From Pseudooceanicola atlanticus (lineage in GTDB: Bacteria > Pseudomonadota > Alphaproteobacteria > Rhodobacterales > Rhodobacteraceae), in assembly GCF_000768315.1 (NCBI RefSeq), contig NZ_AQQX01000006.1, positions 1 to 64,000 of the forward strand: 64,000 nucleotides of DNA. The letters are read 5' to 3'. The notes below the pieces were generated by a model, which had not been told where the DNA came from, did not search any database, and saw only the letters and a list, made by a program, of their open reading frames with translations. A program made the translations under genes and the position numbers. Shown here one piece after another: positions 48,440 to 55,818 of the stretch (the stretch's first letter is position 1; every line of letters begins with the position of its first letter).

Positions 48440-48872
48440 AATCCCAGTGAAATTCGGGCGAGGGTCGGGGGCGGCAAGCCCCTGATCGCATTGGGTTTTG
48501 CGTGAAAGCGGCGGGCCCGCACGCGACCGTTTGGTAGACGCATTCCCGAGGACCTGTTCATACAGGTGGGCGCCGGGTAACCGAACCACGGTCCGGACAG
48601 AGCCAGCTCCCTCGGATTTGCTTAAGGCCACCGGAATGTTACCGTTCACGAGAAGGGCAGCACCCGCCTCCAGCCCAGATAGGCCATGCATCCCGGTCCG
48701 ACAAGGGGGCGATTTTCCGTATCCTCAGAAACCGCGTTAAGGCACCGAACGGGACGTCGGTATTACGTCGGTATCGCATCGGTATTGCATCGGTGCGGGA
48801 TCGGCATGGGGCAGGCGCGGGCGCAGAGCCCTTTCGCCGGCGGGACCAGTTGAACGTCCGTGATCGCGAGGC
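48440..48872. other. Gene-free 433-bp stretch
   Basis: No convincing coding frame; both neighbouring genes converge on it. It contains a small hairpin (ACCTG-N6-CAGGT at 48552-48567) and an 11-bp tandem repeat (48754-48808). Either untranslated RNA, a protein-binding array or junk is possible. Confidence 0.6.
48754..48808. repeat. Five-copy 11-bp imperfect tandem repeat
   Basis: Units of the form (A/G)(C/C)(G/A)TCGGTATT, e.g. ACGTCGGTATT, ACGTCGGTATC, GCATCGGTATT, GCATCGGTGCG, GGATCGGCATG, with ATCGG/GTCGG kept in every copy. The period is about one DNA turn, suggesting a protein-binding array or a replication artefact. Confidence 0.75.
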
Positions 48873-49607
48873 TTACTCAGTCACCAGATCGTAGCTTTCC
48901 AGTTCCTCGCGGGTGAGGATGTAGATGCTTTGCGGCGGGGTCGACAGGCCGTGGGTCAGCAGCATCGGGTCCACGCCCATCTGGTCGAGATGGCGCATGA
49001 CCTCGCCCTGGCCGCGCTGGATGTCCTGCACGGCGAGGAAGGCGGGCAGCAGGGTGTTTTCGCCGTAGTAATGCTGGTGCACGCCGATGCGGGCGTCCTC
49101 GGCCGCGGTGCGGGTGGTGCCGGCGGCGAAGATGTAGGGGCAGGCCGACAGACAGACCTCTGCGTCGCGGATGATCGTCGCCTTGCCGGCCTGGCGGATG
49201 GCGCGGCCGATCTCGAGCGCGTCGCGGACCGACCCGCCGGGGGAATGGATCGCGATGGTGGGCGCGGGGGAGGCCGCGATCTGCGTGGCGATGCGTTCGC
49301 CATCGCCCGCCTCGATCCGGCCGGTCAGCAGCGCGACGGAGCCATCGACAGGATCGAGGATCAGCCGGTCGGGCATCGGCCCGGTTTCGACGCCGGGCCC
49401 GGCAGGCATGGTCGGGTCATAGCGCCGGGTCTGGTCGCCGGGCCGGGTCGGCTGTTCGAAGCCGGGCGCCCGGGGGCCGGTCGTCGGCAGCGAGAAATCC
49501 CGTCCGATATCGCTGAGGAACAGGAAGGCGGCGAGGACCAGCTGAAAGGCCAGCACGCCGGTGAGCATGCGGCGGACGGGGCGCAGCTTTTCCTGGTCGG
49601 AGATCAT
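48873..49607 (-). CDS. Membrane-anchored ClpP/crotonase-fold periplasmic protein
   Basis: 244 residues. An N-terminal membrane anchor (MLTGVLAFQLVLAAFLFLSDIG), a proline/glycine-rich linker to about residue 75, then a ClpP-like domain: IHSPGGSVRDALEIGRAIRQAG, the serine in VCLSACPYIFAAG, and a histidine in IGVHQHYYGEN. Nucleophile Ser and His positions are kept, so it could be an active protease, but SppA/ClpP identity is not proven. It is translationally coupled (ATGA) to the next gene at 49604. Confidence 0.8.
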   Translation of the reverse strand: MISDQEKLRPVRRMLTGVLAFQLVLAAFLFLSDIGRDFSLPTTGPRAPGFEQPTRPGDQTRRYDPTMPAGPGVETGPMPDRLILDPVDGSVALLTGRIEAGDGERIATQIAASPAPTIAIHSPGGSVRDALEIGRAIRQAGKATIIRDAEVCLSACPYIFAAGTTRTAAEDARIGVHQHYYGENTLLPAFLAVQDIQRGQGEVMRHLDQMGVDPMLLTHGLSTPPQSIYILTREELESYDLVTE

Positions 49608-50926
49608 GCCTTGTCCTCGGGGCGCGGGGTGGCGGGGGGCGTGTCCTCTGCCGGTTCGGGTGCGGATGCCTGTTCCGAGGAAGCCGGTTCGGGGGGCGGG
49701 GCCGTTGCCGCCGGGGTGGCCAGGAAGGCCGCGTCGACCTCGCGGGCAGCGTGAAGGGCGGCGCGCAACTCGGCGATGGTCATCGTGTCCTCGATCGGGG
49801 CGCCCTCGCGGCCCAGGCGGATCAGGCCCTGGGTGATCGCGATGATCAGCACCAGCACGGCGGGCAAAAGGTCGATGGCGATGGCCCCGGCCCAGGAGGG
49901 AATGAAGTTGCGGGCATAGAGGATGACCGCATCGGCGGCCGAGATCGGCGTGTAGGTCGATTCCGCCGGGGGTGGCATTGCGATGACCTCGGCGGCGGCG
50001 CGTTGCAGGGTTTCGGCCCGCTGCGCCAGCACGTCGAGCACGGAGGTGATCGTGGCCGACTGATCCGAACGATTGGATTCCGTCCGGCCGTCCAGTTCCG
50101 GCAGCACGACGGAGGCGGCGAGGTCCTGCGCCGCACGCTCCACCAGAGGCGCGACGGACAGCTGGCGCAGGCGGGTGATGATACCCGCAAGGCGCACGGC
50201 CTGTTCGGAAAATTCGACCGAGCGCCCCTCGACCGGGCCGGGTTCGACGGTCAGGGCGCGCATGCGGGACAGCAGCGCATTGCCCTCGGCGAAGGCGGCG
50301 GCGACGAGCGGGTCCTGTTCGGCGATCTGGTCTTCGAGACCGGCGAGTTCGTTGGATTTCTGCCGCAGCACCCGGAAGACGGCGCCGCGCCCGGCGAGGC
50401 CGGAGAGGGTGCCGGCGGCCTCCTGCTCCGACAGGTCTTCGAAGCTTTGGCGGACGCGGGCGACGTCCCGCTCAAGCCCTTGGGCGGACAGGGCAATTTC
50501 GTGCGCGCGTTCCAGCGATCCCTGGTAATCCTGCACGGTTTCGGCGAGGTGCTGTTCGACCGCGGCAGCCCCGGCCAGCGCGGCGGCGTTCAGCCAGGAC
50601 GACATGGCAACGATGGCCAGCGAGCCAAGCCCCATGGCCCCCAGCAGGCCCATCCGCGAACGGGCGGTGCGCATCGCCGGGAAGAGCCGCATCATGTAGG
50701 ACCAGAAGACGAAGATGCCGGTCGACACGGCGACGGAATAGGCGATGGCGGCAAAGGCCTTCATCGCGCCATCGCCGTCCAGCAGGGTCGAGACGCCCAG
50801 ATAGGTGTAGATGCCCGAGGCCACGGACAGAACGCCCAGGGCGGCACCGGTGAAACTGTCGAGCCAGCCAAGATGGCCCTCTAGCTCGCGCGCCATGCGC
50901 GCGCCGCGATCGGTTCTGTCGGTCAT
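49604..50926 (-). CDS. Multi-pass membrane protein partner of the ClpP-like protein
   Basis: 440 residues from ATG 50924-50926. About three N-terminal helices (residues 30-120), a long helical, probably periplasmic region (about 125-340; heptad-like LERAHEIALSAQGLERDVARVRQSFEDL), a fourth helix (SWAGAIAIDLLPAVLVLIIAITQGL), then a proline/alanine/acidic tail. I recognise no domain. Coupled by a 4-bp overlap with the ClpP-like gene, so the proteins likely work together in the inner membrane. Confidence 0.75.
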   Translation of the reverse strand: MTDRTDRGARMARELEGHLGWLDSFTGAALGVLSVASGIYTYLGVSTLLDGDGAMKAFAAIAYSVAVSTGIFVFWSYMMRLFPAMRTARSRMGLLGAMGLGSLAIVAMSSWLNAAALAGAAAVEQHLAETVQDYQGSLERAHEIALSAQGLERDVARVRQSFEDLSEQEAAGTLSGLAGRGAVFRVLRQKSNELAGLEDQIAEQDPLVAAAFAEGNALLSRMRALTVEPGPVEGRSVEFSEQAVRLAGIITRLRQLSVAPLVERAAQDLAASVVLPELDGRTESNRSDQSATITSVLDVLAQRAETLQRAAAEVIAMPPPAESTYTPISAADAVILYARNFIPSWAGAIAIDLLPAVLVLIIAITQGLIRLGREGAPIEDTMTIAELRAALHAAREVDAAFLATPAATAPPPEPASSEQASAPEPAEDTPPATPRPEDKA

Positions 50927-51008
50927 TTGGTCCCCCCGGTCTGGCATTCGGATGAAAATAGGGCGCGACAGGGCGTTACGCCAGTGCGGGTCTCGTGGGG
51001 TTGCGTTT

Positions 51009-51023
51009 GTTCACGAAATGTTC
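51009..51023 (+). promoter_or_regulatory. LexA (SOS) box GTTC-N7-GTTC upstream of mmcB
   Basis: GTTCACGAAATGTTC matches the alphaproteobacterial LexA consensus exactly, ending 12 bp before the mmcB ATG. mmcB (YP/MmcB family) is SOS-regulated in Caulobacter, so this supports both the site and the gene assignment. Confidence 0.88.
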
Positions 51024-51034
51024 ATCATGGCGTC

Positions 51035-51508
51035 ATGAGCGACGTGACCTCGGATCTGGCTCTGATGCAGCCCGGACAGGTGATCGCCAGGGGCGTGTGC
51101 CGCCTGCTGGCGAGCCACGATTTCGGCTGCCTGGAGGAGTTCGTGCCCAGACGTGGCCTGCGGGTCGACGTGATGGGGCTGGGCCCCAAGGGAGAGCTGT
51201 GGTGCGTGGAATGCAAATCCTCGCGCGCCGATTACATGTCCGATCACAAATGGCAGGGCTACCTGGAGTTCTGCGACCGGTTCTTCTGGGCGGTTGGCCC
51301 GGATTTCCCCGTTGAGTTGCTGCCGGACGAGACCGGGCTGATCCTGGCCGATGCCTGGGGCGGAGAGATCCTGCGCATGCCGGGCGAGACCAAGCTGGCG
51401 GGCGCCCGGCGCAAGGCGATGACGCTGAAATTCGCCCGCGACACGGCGCGGCGCCTGCAGGGGTATCGCGATCCGGGCGGGCCGTCTGGCGTGGGGTTCA
51501 CGGCGTAG
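51035..51508 (+). CDS. mmcB: MmcB-family DNA repair endonuclease
   Basis: 157 residues. PD-(D/E)XK-type core: LRVDVMGLGPKGELWCVECKSSRADYMSD (Asp...Glu-x-Lys), as in MmcB proteins implicated in repair of mitomycin-C damage. The start ATG at 51035 is 12 bp after a perfect LexA box. An ATG at 51027 is followed by a stop and is not usable. Confidence 0.92.
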   Translation: MSDVTSDLALMQPGQVIARGVCRLLASHDFGCLEEFVPRRGLRVDVMGLGPKGELWCVECKSSRADYMSDHKWQGYLEFCDRFFWAVGPDFPVELLPDETGLILADAWGGEILRMPGETKLAGARRKAMTLKFARDTARRLQGYRDPGGPSGVGFTA

Positions 51509-51578
51509 AGCGACGGACGGGCCCTCGGAAAACGTTAACCTGTTGTTGGCAGGTTGCGACTAGACCCTTCGTTACGGA

Positions 51579-51779
51579 TCAGCGCTTTTTCTTGCGTCCC
51601 ACGGATTCGGCGGCCTTGGCGGCGGCCAGGATTTCCTCGGCGATTTCGCGAGCCTCGTCGGGCTCGAAATCCATCGGAATCTCGGTCGTGCCAGCCTCGA
51701 TGAAGAGACGGACCATACCGGCGTCGGTCGGGCCGATTTGAAGATTTGCTTCGATATCGCGTTCCGTATCGATGCCCAT
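51579..51779 (-). CDS. Small conserved protein (DUF6324-like)
   Basis: 66 residues: MGIDTERDIEANLQIGPTDAGMVRL... with acidic middle and KKKR end. It matches from memory the DUF6324-like small proteins of this family group; no function known. Confidence 0.7.
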   Translation of the reverse strand: MGIDTERDIEANLQIGPTDAGMVRLFIEAGTTEIPMDFEPDEAREIAEEILAAAKAAESVGRKKKR

Positions 51780-51993
51780 GGGCGCCTCCGTTTTCGAGAT
51801 GGGCTTGGCTATCGCGGCGGGGAAAAAGTTTCAAGTGGGCACGAAAACAGGGCCATACGGACGGGATTTGAACTAGTGCAACCTAAAGGAGATTTTTTAG
51901 TCTTTTGAACAATGTTGACATGACATGGCCACAATCTCGTCACCTTTCGGTTGAAAGCTGATTTCCAAGACATCCGAGGGAAGAAACCCCCAA

Positions 51994-52287
51994 ATGAAAT
52001 TCATTCGACGTTTCGTCGCAGAAGAAAAAGGCTCCGCATCCCTGCAACTGACACTGCTCGTGCCGGTGTTCCTGGGGGTGACAATGGGCTCGACCGACGA
52101 AGTGGGCGCAATGCTCGGCAAGAAGCTGAACAAGTTCCAAAGCTCGCTCGAAGGTCAGATCGCAGCCCCCACGGGGTCGTCGCACTTCATGGGCAAGGCG
52201 CCCGGCGGCACCTCCGGTGCGAAGTGGATCGAGGTTCCCTCGGCCGGATCGGTCAGCGACCGGATCATGGCGGTTGTCGCGGGCTGA
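51994..52287 (+). CDS. Small pilin-like (TadE/Flp-type N-terminus) protein
   Basis: 97 residues. The N-terminus FRRFVAEEKGSASLQLTLLVPVFLGVTMG has the prepilin pattern of an acidic/charged stretch, Gly-Ser-Ala, then a hydrophobic helix. The remaining part is short and does not resemble full TadE/TadG. No tad locus is adjacent. The 214-bp upstream gap contains a TTGACA -35-like box (51915-51920) without a convincing -10. Confidence 0.65.
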   Translation: MKFIRRFVAEEKGSASLQLTLLVPVFLGVTMGSTDEVGAMLGKKLNKFQSSLEGQIAAPTGSSHFMGKAPGGTSGAKWIEVPSAGSVSDRIMAVVAG

Positions 52288-52370
52288 GGCCCGGTTTTTC
52301 CCCCCGGTGAGATTTCCTGTCATAGACGTCTTGCAATCGGTGCGGGACATCTGTAATTGCCCCTGCACGT

Positions 52371-52447
52371 GCCGCCTTAGCTCAGTTGGTTAGAGCGCTG
52401 GATTGTGGATCCAGAGGTCCCCCGTTCAAGCCGGGGAGGCGGTACCA
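52371..52447 (+). tRNA. tRNA-His (GTG anticodon), noncanonical acceptor
   Basis: Full cloverleaf: acceptor GCCGCCT/AGGCGGT, D arm, anticodon stem CTGGA/TCCAG with loop TTGTGGA (anticodon GTG at 52405-52407), T arm CCCCGTTCAAGCCGGGG, CCA encoded (52445-52447). Base -1 is T, not G, position 73 is A, and the first pair is G1-U72. This is the alphaproteobacterial tRNA-His type that lacks G-1. Confidence 0.96.
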
Positions 52448-52490
52448 CTCCCCCCTGACAGTTTGAAAACAGCGCCGATTGAGGCGGTTG

Positions 52491-52518
52491 GCCCGCCTTT
52501 GCGGGCTGTTTTGTTTTC
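52491..52518 (+). terminator. Terminator after tRNA-His
   Basis: Stem GCCCGC/GCGGGC with CTTT loop followed by T-rich TGTTTTGTTTT. It lies 44 bp after the tRNA. AAAACAGC/GCTGTTTT flanks also pair. Confidence 0.85.
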
Positions 52519-52526
52519 CGGGTCCG

Positions 52527-52862
52527 TTATTCGGGCAGGGGCAGTTGCGTGGTGCCGGTCAGCTCGCCATCGGCCGTGTAGACAAGCGCGCGGCCATCAT
52601 CCGTGACCACCATGTACCAACCGGGGCCGGCGGTGATCGCCTGGGCGATGGCGCCTTCGGGCAGGGTAATCGCATCGGGCAGGGCGGGCAGGGTGGTGCC
52701 GCCCTCGCGGAAACGGATGACAATCAGCAGGATCAGCACTAGAAGCCCGACAATCATTACCCCGGCCAGCACCGTCACCAGCGCCCGCAGGAAGCGGAGA
52801 TGCGGAATATCGGGGTGGTCGTCGTCGAGAGGTGTGTCCGTGTCAGATGAATCCGTGTCCAC
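52527..52862 (-). CDS. Small membrane protein (DUF6476-like)
   Basis: About 111 residues from GTG at 52860-52862 (MDTDSSDTDTPLDDDHPDIPHL...). One hydrophobic helix (FLRALVTVLAGVMIVGLLVLILLIVIRF) then a small beta domain (PEGAIAQAITAGPGWYMVVTDDGRALVYTADGEL). The 5' end overlaps the 5' end of the divergent RluA-type gene by 23 bp, unless a downstream start is used. Confidence 0.75.
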   Translation of the reverse strand: MDTDSSDTDTPLDDDHPDIPHLRFLRALVTVLAGVMIVGLLVLILLIVIRFREGGTTLPALPDAITLPEGAIAQAITAGPGWYMVVTDDGRALVYTADGELTGTTQLPLPE

Positions 52863-53868
52863 GCAGGTTCTTTCCGTTCGTATCGGGGCCAATCCGCCCA
52901 ACCGCCTTGATAAGGCCTTGGCGCGGGATGTGCCAGAGGCGGCGGCCCTGTCGCGCACCCGTCTGGGCCGGTTGATCGCCGAGGGGCAGGTGCTGTCGGG
53001 CGGCGCGGCGGTGACGGACCCCAAGGCCAAGGTCGAGGAGGGCGACGTCTTCGACATCACGCTGGAGGCGGCGGCGGAGGTTGAAACGGTCGCACAGGAC
53101 ATCGCGCTGGACGTTGTCTATGAAGATGACTGGCTGATCGTGGTGAACAAGCCCGCGGGCATGGTGGTGCATCCGGCGCCGGGCACGCCGGACGGGACGC
53201 TGGTCAACGCGCTGCTGGCCCATTGCGGCGACAGCCTGTCGGGGATCGGCGGCGAAAAGCGCCCCGGGATCGTGCACCGGATCGACAAGGAAACCAGCGG
53301 TCTGCTGGTGGTGGCGAAGTCGGATGGCGCGCATCATGCGCTGGCCGCGCAATTCGAGAAACATACGGCAAAGCGGGCCTATCTCGCGGTCTGTCATGGT
53401 GTGCCCGACCCGGCGGACCCGCGTCTGCGGGGCGTGAAAGGGGCGAGTTTCGAACCGGGCGGCGTGCTGAAACTGACCACGCAGCTGGCCCGGCACCGCA
53501 CCGATCGACAGAAACAGGCGGTCTGTTTCACCGGCGGGCGGCACGCGGTGACGCGGGCGCGGCTGCTGGAGGATTTCACGGTCGCCGCGCTGGTCGAATG
53601 CCGGCTGGAGACGGGACGAACCCATCAGATCCGCGTGCATATGGCCCATGCCGGGCACGGGCTGGTGGGCGATCCGGTCTATGGCGGACGTCGCCGCGCC
53701 GGCAAGACGGTGGGGCCGGAGGTGGCCGAGGCGCTGAACGGTTTCCCGCGTCAGGCGCTGCATGCGGCGGTCCTGGGTTTCGCCCATCCCGAGGACGGTC
53801 GGGCGCTTCGGTTCGAAGCGCCCTTGCCCGACGATATGGCGGAATTGCTTGCGGTTTTAAGGCGTTAG
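52840..53868 (+). CDS. RluA/RluD-family pseudouridine synthase
   Basis: 342 residues from GTG at 52840 (MSDESVSTQVLSVRIG). S4 domain (about 15-70: RLDKALARD...LIAEGQVL) then the catalytic domain with IVHRIDKETSGLLVVAKS, the conserved aspartate that attacks uridine. It isomerises uridines in rRNA; exact target position unknown. It overlaps the divergent DUF6476-like gene by 23 bp. Confidence 0.92.
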   Translation: MSDESVSTQVLSVRIGANPPNRLDKALARDVPEAAALSRTRLGRLIAEGQVLSGGAAVTDPKAKVEEGDVFDITLEAAAEVETVAQDIALDVVYEDDWLIVVNKPAGMVVHPAPGTPDGTLVNALLAHCGDSLSGIGGEKRPGIVHRIDKETSGLLVVAKSDGAHHALAAQFEKHTAKRAYLAVCHGVPDPADPRLRGVKGASFEPGGVLKLTTQLARHRTDRQKQAVCFTGGRHAVTRARLLEDFTVAALVECRLETGRTHQIRVHMAHAGHGLVGDPVYGGRRRAGKTVGPEVAEALNGFPRQALHAAVLGFAHPEDGRALRFEAPLPDDMAELLAVLRR

Positions 53869-53887
53869 GTCGTGTGAGTCATGCTGA

Positions 53888-53900
53888 CTTACTTCGTAAG
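53888..53900. repeat. CTTAC-N3-GTAAG palindrome, copy 3
   Basis: CTTAC-TTC-GTAAG, covering the stop of the DUF4386-type gene. Same pattern as copies at 303 and 3464. Confidence 0.45.
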
Positions 53901-54503
53901 TTGGCGGGCGCCGCGCAGCAGCCACAGCGCAAATCCAAGCTCTGCCAGAAGCGGGACCAGGTAGGCGGGCTGCATAGCTTCGTTGACCTCGGGCGCGATG
54001 AAGCGGGTGGCGCTGCCGAAGAGGTAGACCAGCCCTGCCGCCCCGACCAGGCCCGACAACAGGCGCGGCGCGGTGGCCCTGTGCAGCAGCCAGGCCATGA
54101 CGAGGCTGTTGAGCCCGAAGAACCACAGCCCCAGGTCATAGCCCGCCGCATGGCGGTCGATCAGGGCCATCGGTGTGGCGGAACCGAGCGCCTCTGCCAG
54201 AAGCGGCAGATGGGCGGCGACGATGGTCATCTGCACAAGGCGCAGGACCAGGGCGGCGCGGGCCATGCCCTCGCTCACCGGGCGGAACAGGGTGAAAAGC
54301 AGCAGGGCGAGGGTGATGTCGAGCGTCGCCATGACAAGGTCGGCCCCGATGGAGAGACGCCAGAGCGTGGCGTTTTCGGTGATGGCCTGCGCGCCTGCGG
54401 CGATCAGCGGGCCGCGCAGGGCGAGTTCGGCGGTGATGCCGAAGGCGATGATGCCGAGATAGGACAGGCCGGCGAGGCGGGCGATTTGGGGTGTTCGGGG
54501 CAT
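53889..54503 (-). CDS. DUF4386-type membrane protein
   Basis: 204 residues from ATG 54501-54503 with six membrane helices (LAGLSYLGIIAFGITAELAL; IGADLVMATLDITLALLLFTLF; WFFGLNSLVMAWLL etc.). The pattern of DUF4386 family proteins. The 312-bp upstream gap (54504-54815) holds repeats at 54535-54596 and the rpoH promoter but no gene. Confidence 0.8.
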   Translation of the reverse strand: MPRTPQIARLAGLSYLGIIAFGITAELALRGPLIAAGAQAITENATLWRLSIGADLVMATLDITLALLLFTLFRPVSEGMARAALVLRLVQMTIVAAHLPLLAEALGSATPMALIDRHAAGYDLGLWFFGLNSLVMAWLLHRATAPRLLSGLVGAAGLVYLFGSATRFIAPEVNEAMQPAYLVPLLAELGFALWLLRGARQLTK

Positions 54504-54534
54504 TGTGACCTCCTGACTGGGTTGGTTAGGGGGT

Positions 54535-54596
54535 ATTCCATGCGGGAAAACATAGGAACTCACCAAATCGGCAGGCATTCCATGCGAAAACGCATG
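54535..54596. repeat. Operator-like repeats upstream of DUF4386-type gene
   Basis: ATTCCATGCG occurs at 54535-54544 and 54577-54586, exactly 42 bp (four helical turns) apart. The second copy overlaps the perfect palindrome CATGCG-AAAA-CGCATG (54581-54596). It sits 32-93 bp upstream of the DUF4386 ATG, as expected for regulator binding sites. Confidence 0.55.
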
Positions 54597-54720
54597 TGAG
54601 ATGTTTCAGCCCCTCACCCCGGGCGCACGGGGCGACACATCGGCGTGAAATGGCCGAAATGTGCATGCGCTCGCGACCGAAATCGCTTCATGGTGCGTTA
54701 ATAAATGAGAACTAACGGAC

Positions 54721-54749
54721 TTGAACACGGTCTGTGGCGTTCCTATCTG
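54721..54749 (+). promoter_or_regulatory. Candidate rpoH promoter
   Basis: TTGAAC (54721-54726), 17-bp spacer, TATCTG (54744-54749). A preceding C (CTTGAAC) makes it also a near heat-shock -35. The leader includes a perfect 7-bp hairpin (TGGGCTT/AAGCCCA, 54770-54786) 30 nt before the ATG. Confidence 0.6.
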
Positions 54750-54815
54750 GATGTTAACGCCCTAAACATTGGGCTTGTGAAGCCCATGAAAGAGGGCATG
54801 TGAGAAGGACAGGGT

Positions 54816-55712
54816 ATGGGTAATTATGCCAATCTGCCGGCCCCGACGCCGGAAGGCGGTCTGAACCGCTATATGCAGGAAATCCGGAAGTTCCCCCTTC
54901 TGGAGCCCGAGCAGGAATACATGCTGGCCAAACGCTGGGTCGAGGAACAGGACACCGAAGCGGCGCACCAGATGGTGACGTCGCACCTGCGGCTGGCCGC
55001 GAAGATCGCCATGGGCTATCGCGGCTACGGTCTGCCGCAGGCCGAGGTGATCTCCGAGGCCAATGTCGGCCTGATGCAGGCCGTGAAGCGGTTCGACCCC
55101 GAAAAGGGCTTCCGCCTGGCGACCTATGCGATGTGGTGGATCCGCGCCTCGATCCAGGAATATATCCTGCGGTCCTGGAGCCTGGTGAAGCTGGGCACGA
55201 CCAGCGCGCAGAAGAAGCTGTTCTTCAACCTGCGCAAGGCCAAGGCCCGCATCGGTGCGCTGGAGGACGGCGACCTGCGGCCCGAGAACGTCAAGCAGAT
55301 CGCGACCGATCTGGGCGTGACCGAGGACGAGGTGATCTCGATGAACCGGCGGATGTCGGGGGGCGATGCGTCCCTCAACGCGACCGTCGGGACCGAAGGC
55401 GACAGCACCATGCAATGGCAGGACTGGCTGGAGGACGAGGATGCCGACCAGGCCGAGGATTACGCCGAGCGTGACGAGATGGACACCCGCCGGGCCCTTC
55501 TGGCCGAGGCGATGGACGTCCTGAACGAACGCGAGCGCGATATCCTGACCCAGCGGCGCCTGAGCGAAGAGACCATCACTCTGGAGGACCTGTCGGCGCA
55601 ATACGACGTGTCGCGCGAACGGATCCGCCAGATCGAGGTGCGGGCCTTCGAAAAGCTGCAATTGCGGATGCGCGAGCTGGCGCAGGAAAAGGGCATGCTG
55701 CCCGCCGCGTGA
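54816..55712 (+). CDS. rpoH: Heat-shock sigma factor RpoH (sigma-32)
   Basis: 298 residues. Region 2 motif RFDPEKGFRLATYAMWWIRASIQEYILRSWSLVKLGTT-type (the RpoH box QKKLFFNLRKAK follows) and C-terminal region 4 DLSAQYDVSRERIRQIEVRAFEKL. Drives heat-shock gene transcription; RpoHI-type of Rhodobacterales. A regulatory hairpin may lie in its leader, and it is closed by a strong terminator. Confidence 0.97.
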   Translation: MGNYANLPAPTPEGGLNRYMQEIRKFPLLEPEQEYMLAKRWVEEQDTEAAHQMVTSHLRLAAKIAMGYRGYGLPQAEVISEANVGLMQAVKRFDPEKGFRLATYAMWWIRASIQEYILRSWSLVKLGTTSAQKKLFFNLRKAKARIGALEDGDLRPENVKQIATDLGVTEDEVISMNRRMSGGDASLNATVGTEGDSTMQWQDWLEDEDADQAEDYAERDEMDTRRALLAEAMDVLNERERDILTQRRLSEETITLEDLSAQYDVSRERIRQIEVRAFEKLQLRMRELAQEKGMLPAA

Positions 55713-55764
55713 TGTGGGCGGGGCGCTTGTGACGCGCCCGAAGCCGGACCTAAGACATGAAAAG

Positions 55765-55796
55765 ACCCGGCCGCCGAAGGGCGCGCCGGGTTTTTT
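55765..55796 (+). terminator. Terminator of rpoH
   Basis: ACCCGGC (55765-55771)/GCCGGGT (55785-55791) stem followed by six T. Confidence 0.88.
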
Positions 55797-55818
55797 CGTG
55801 TCGGTGGGGTTGTGTCTA

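Noticed and set aside
48498-48740. Possible 80-residue gene in the repeat-containing gap
   Set aside because: Composition and codon use do not look coding, no ribosome site, and no recognisable fold.
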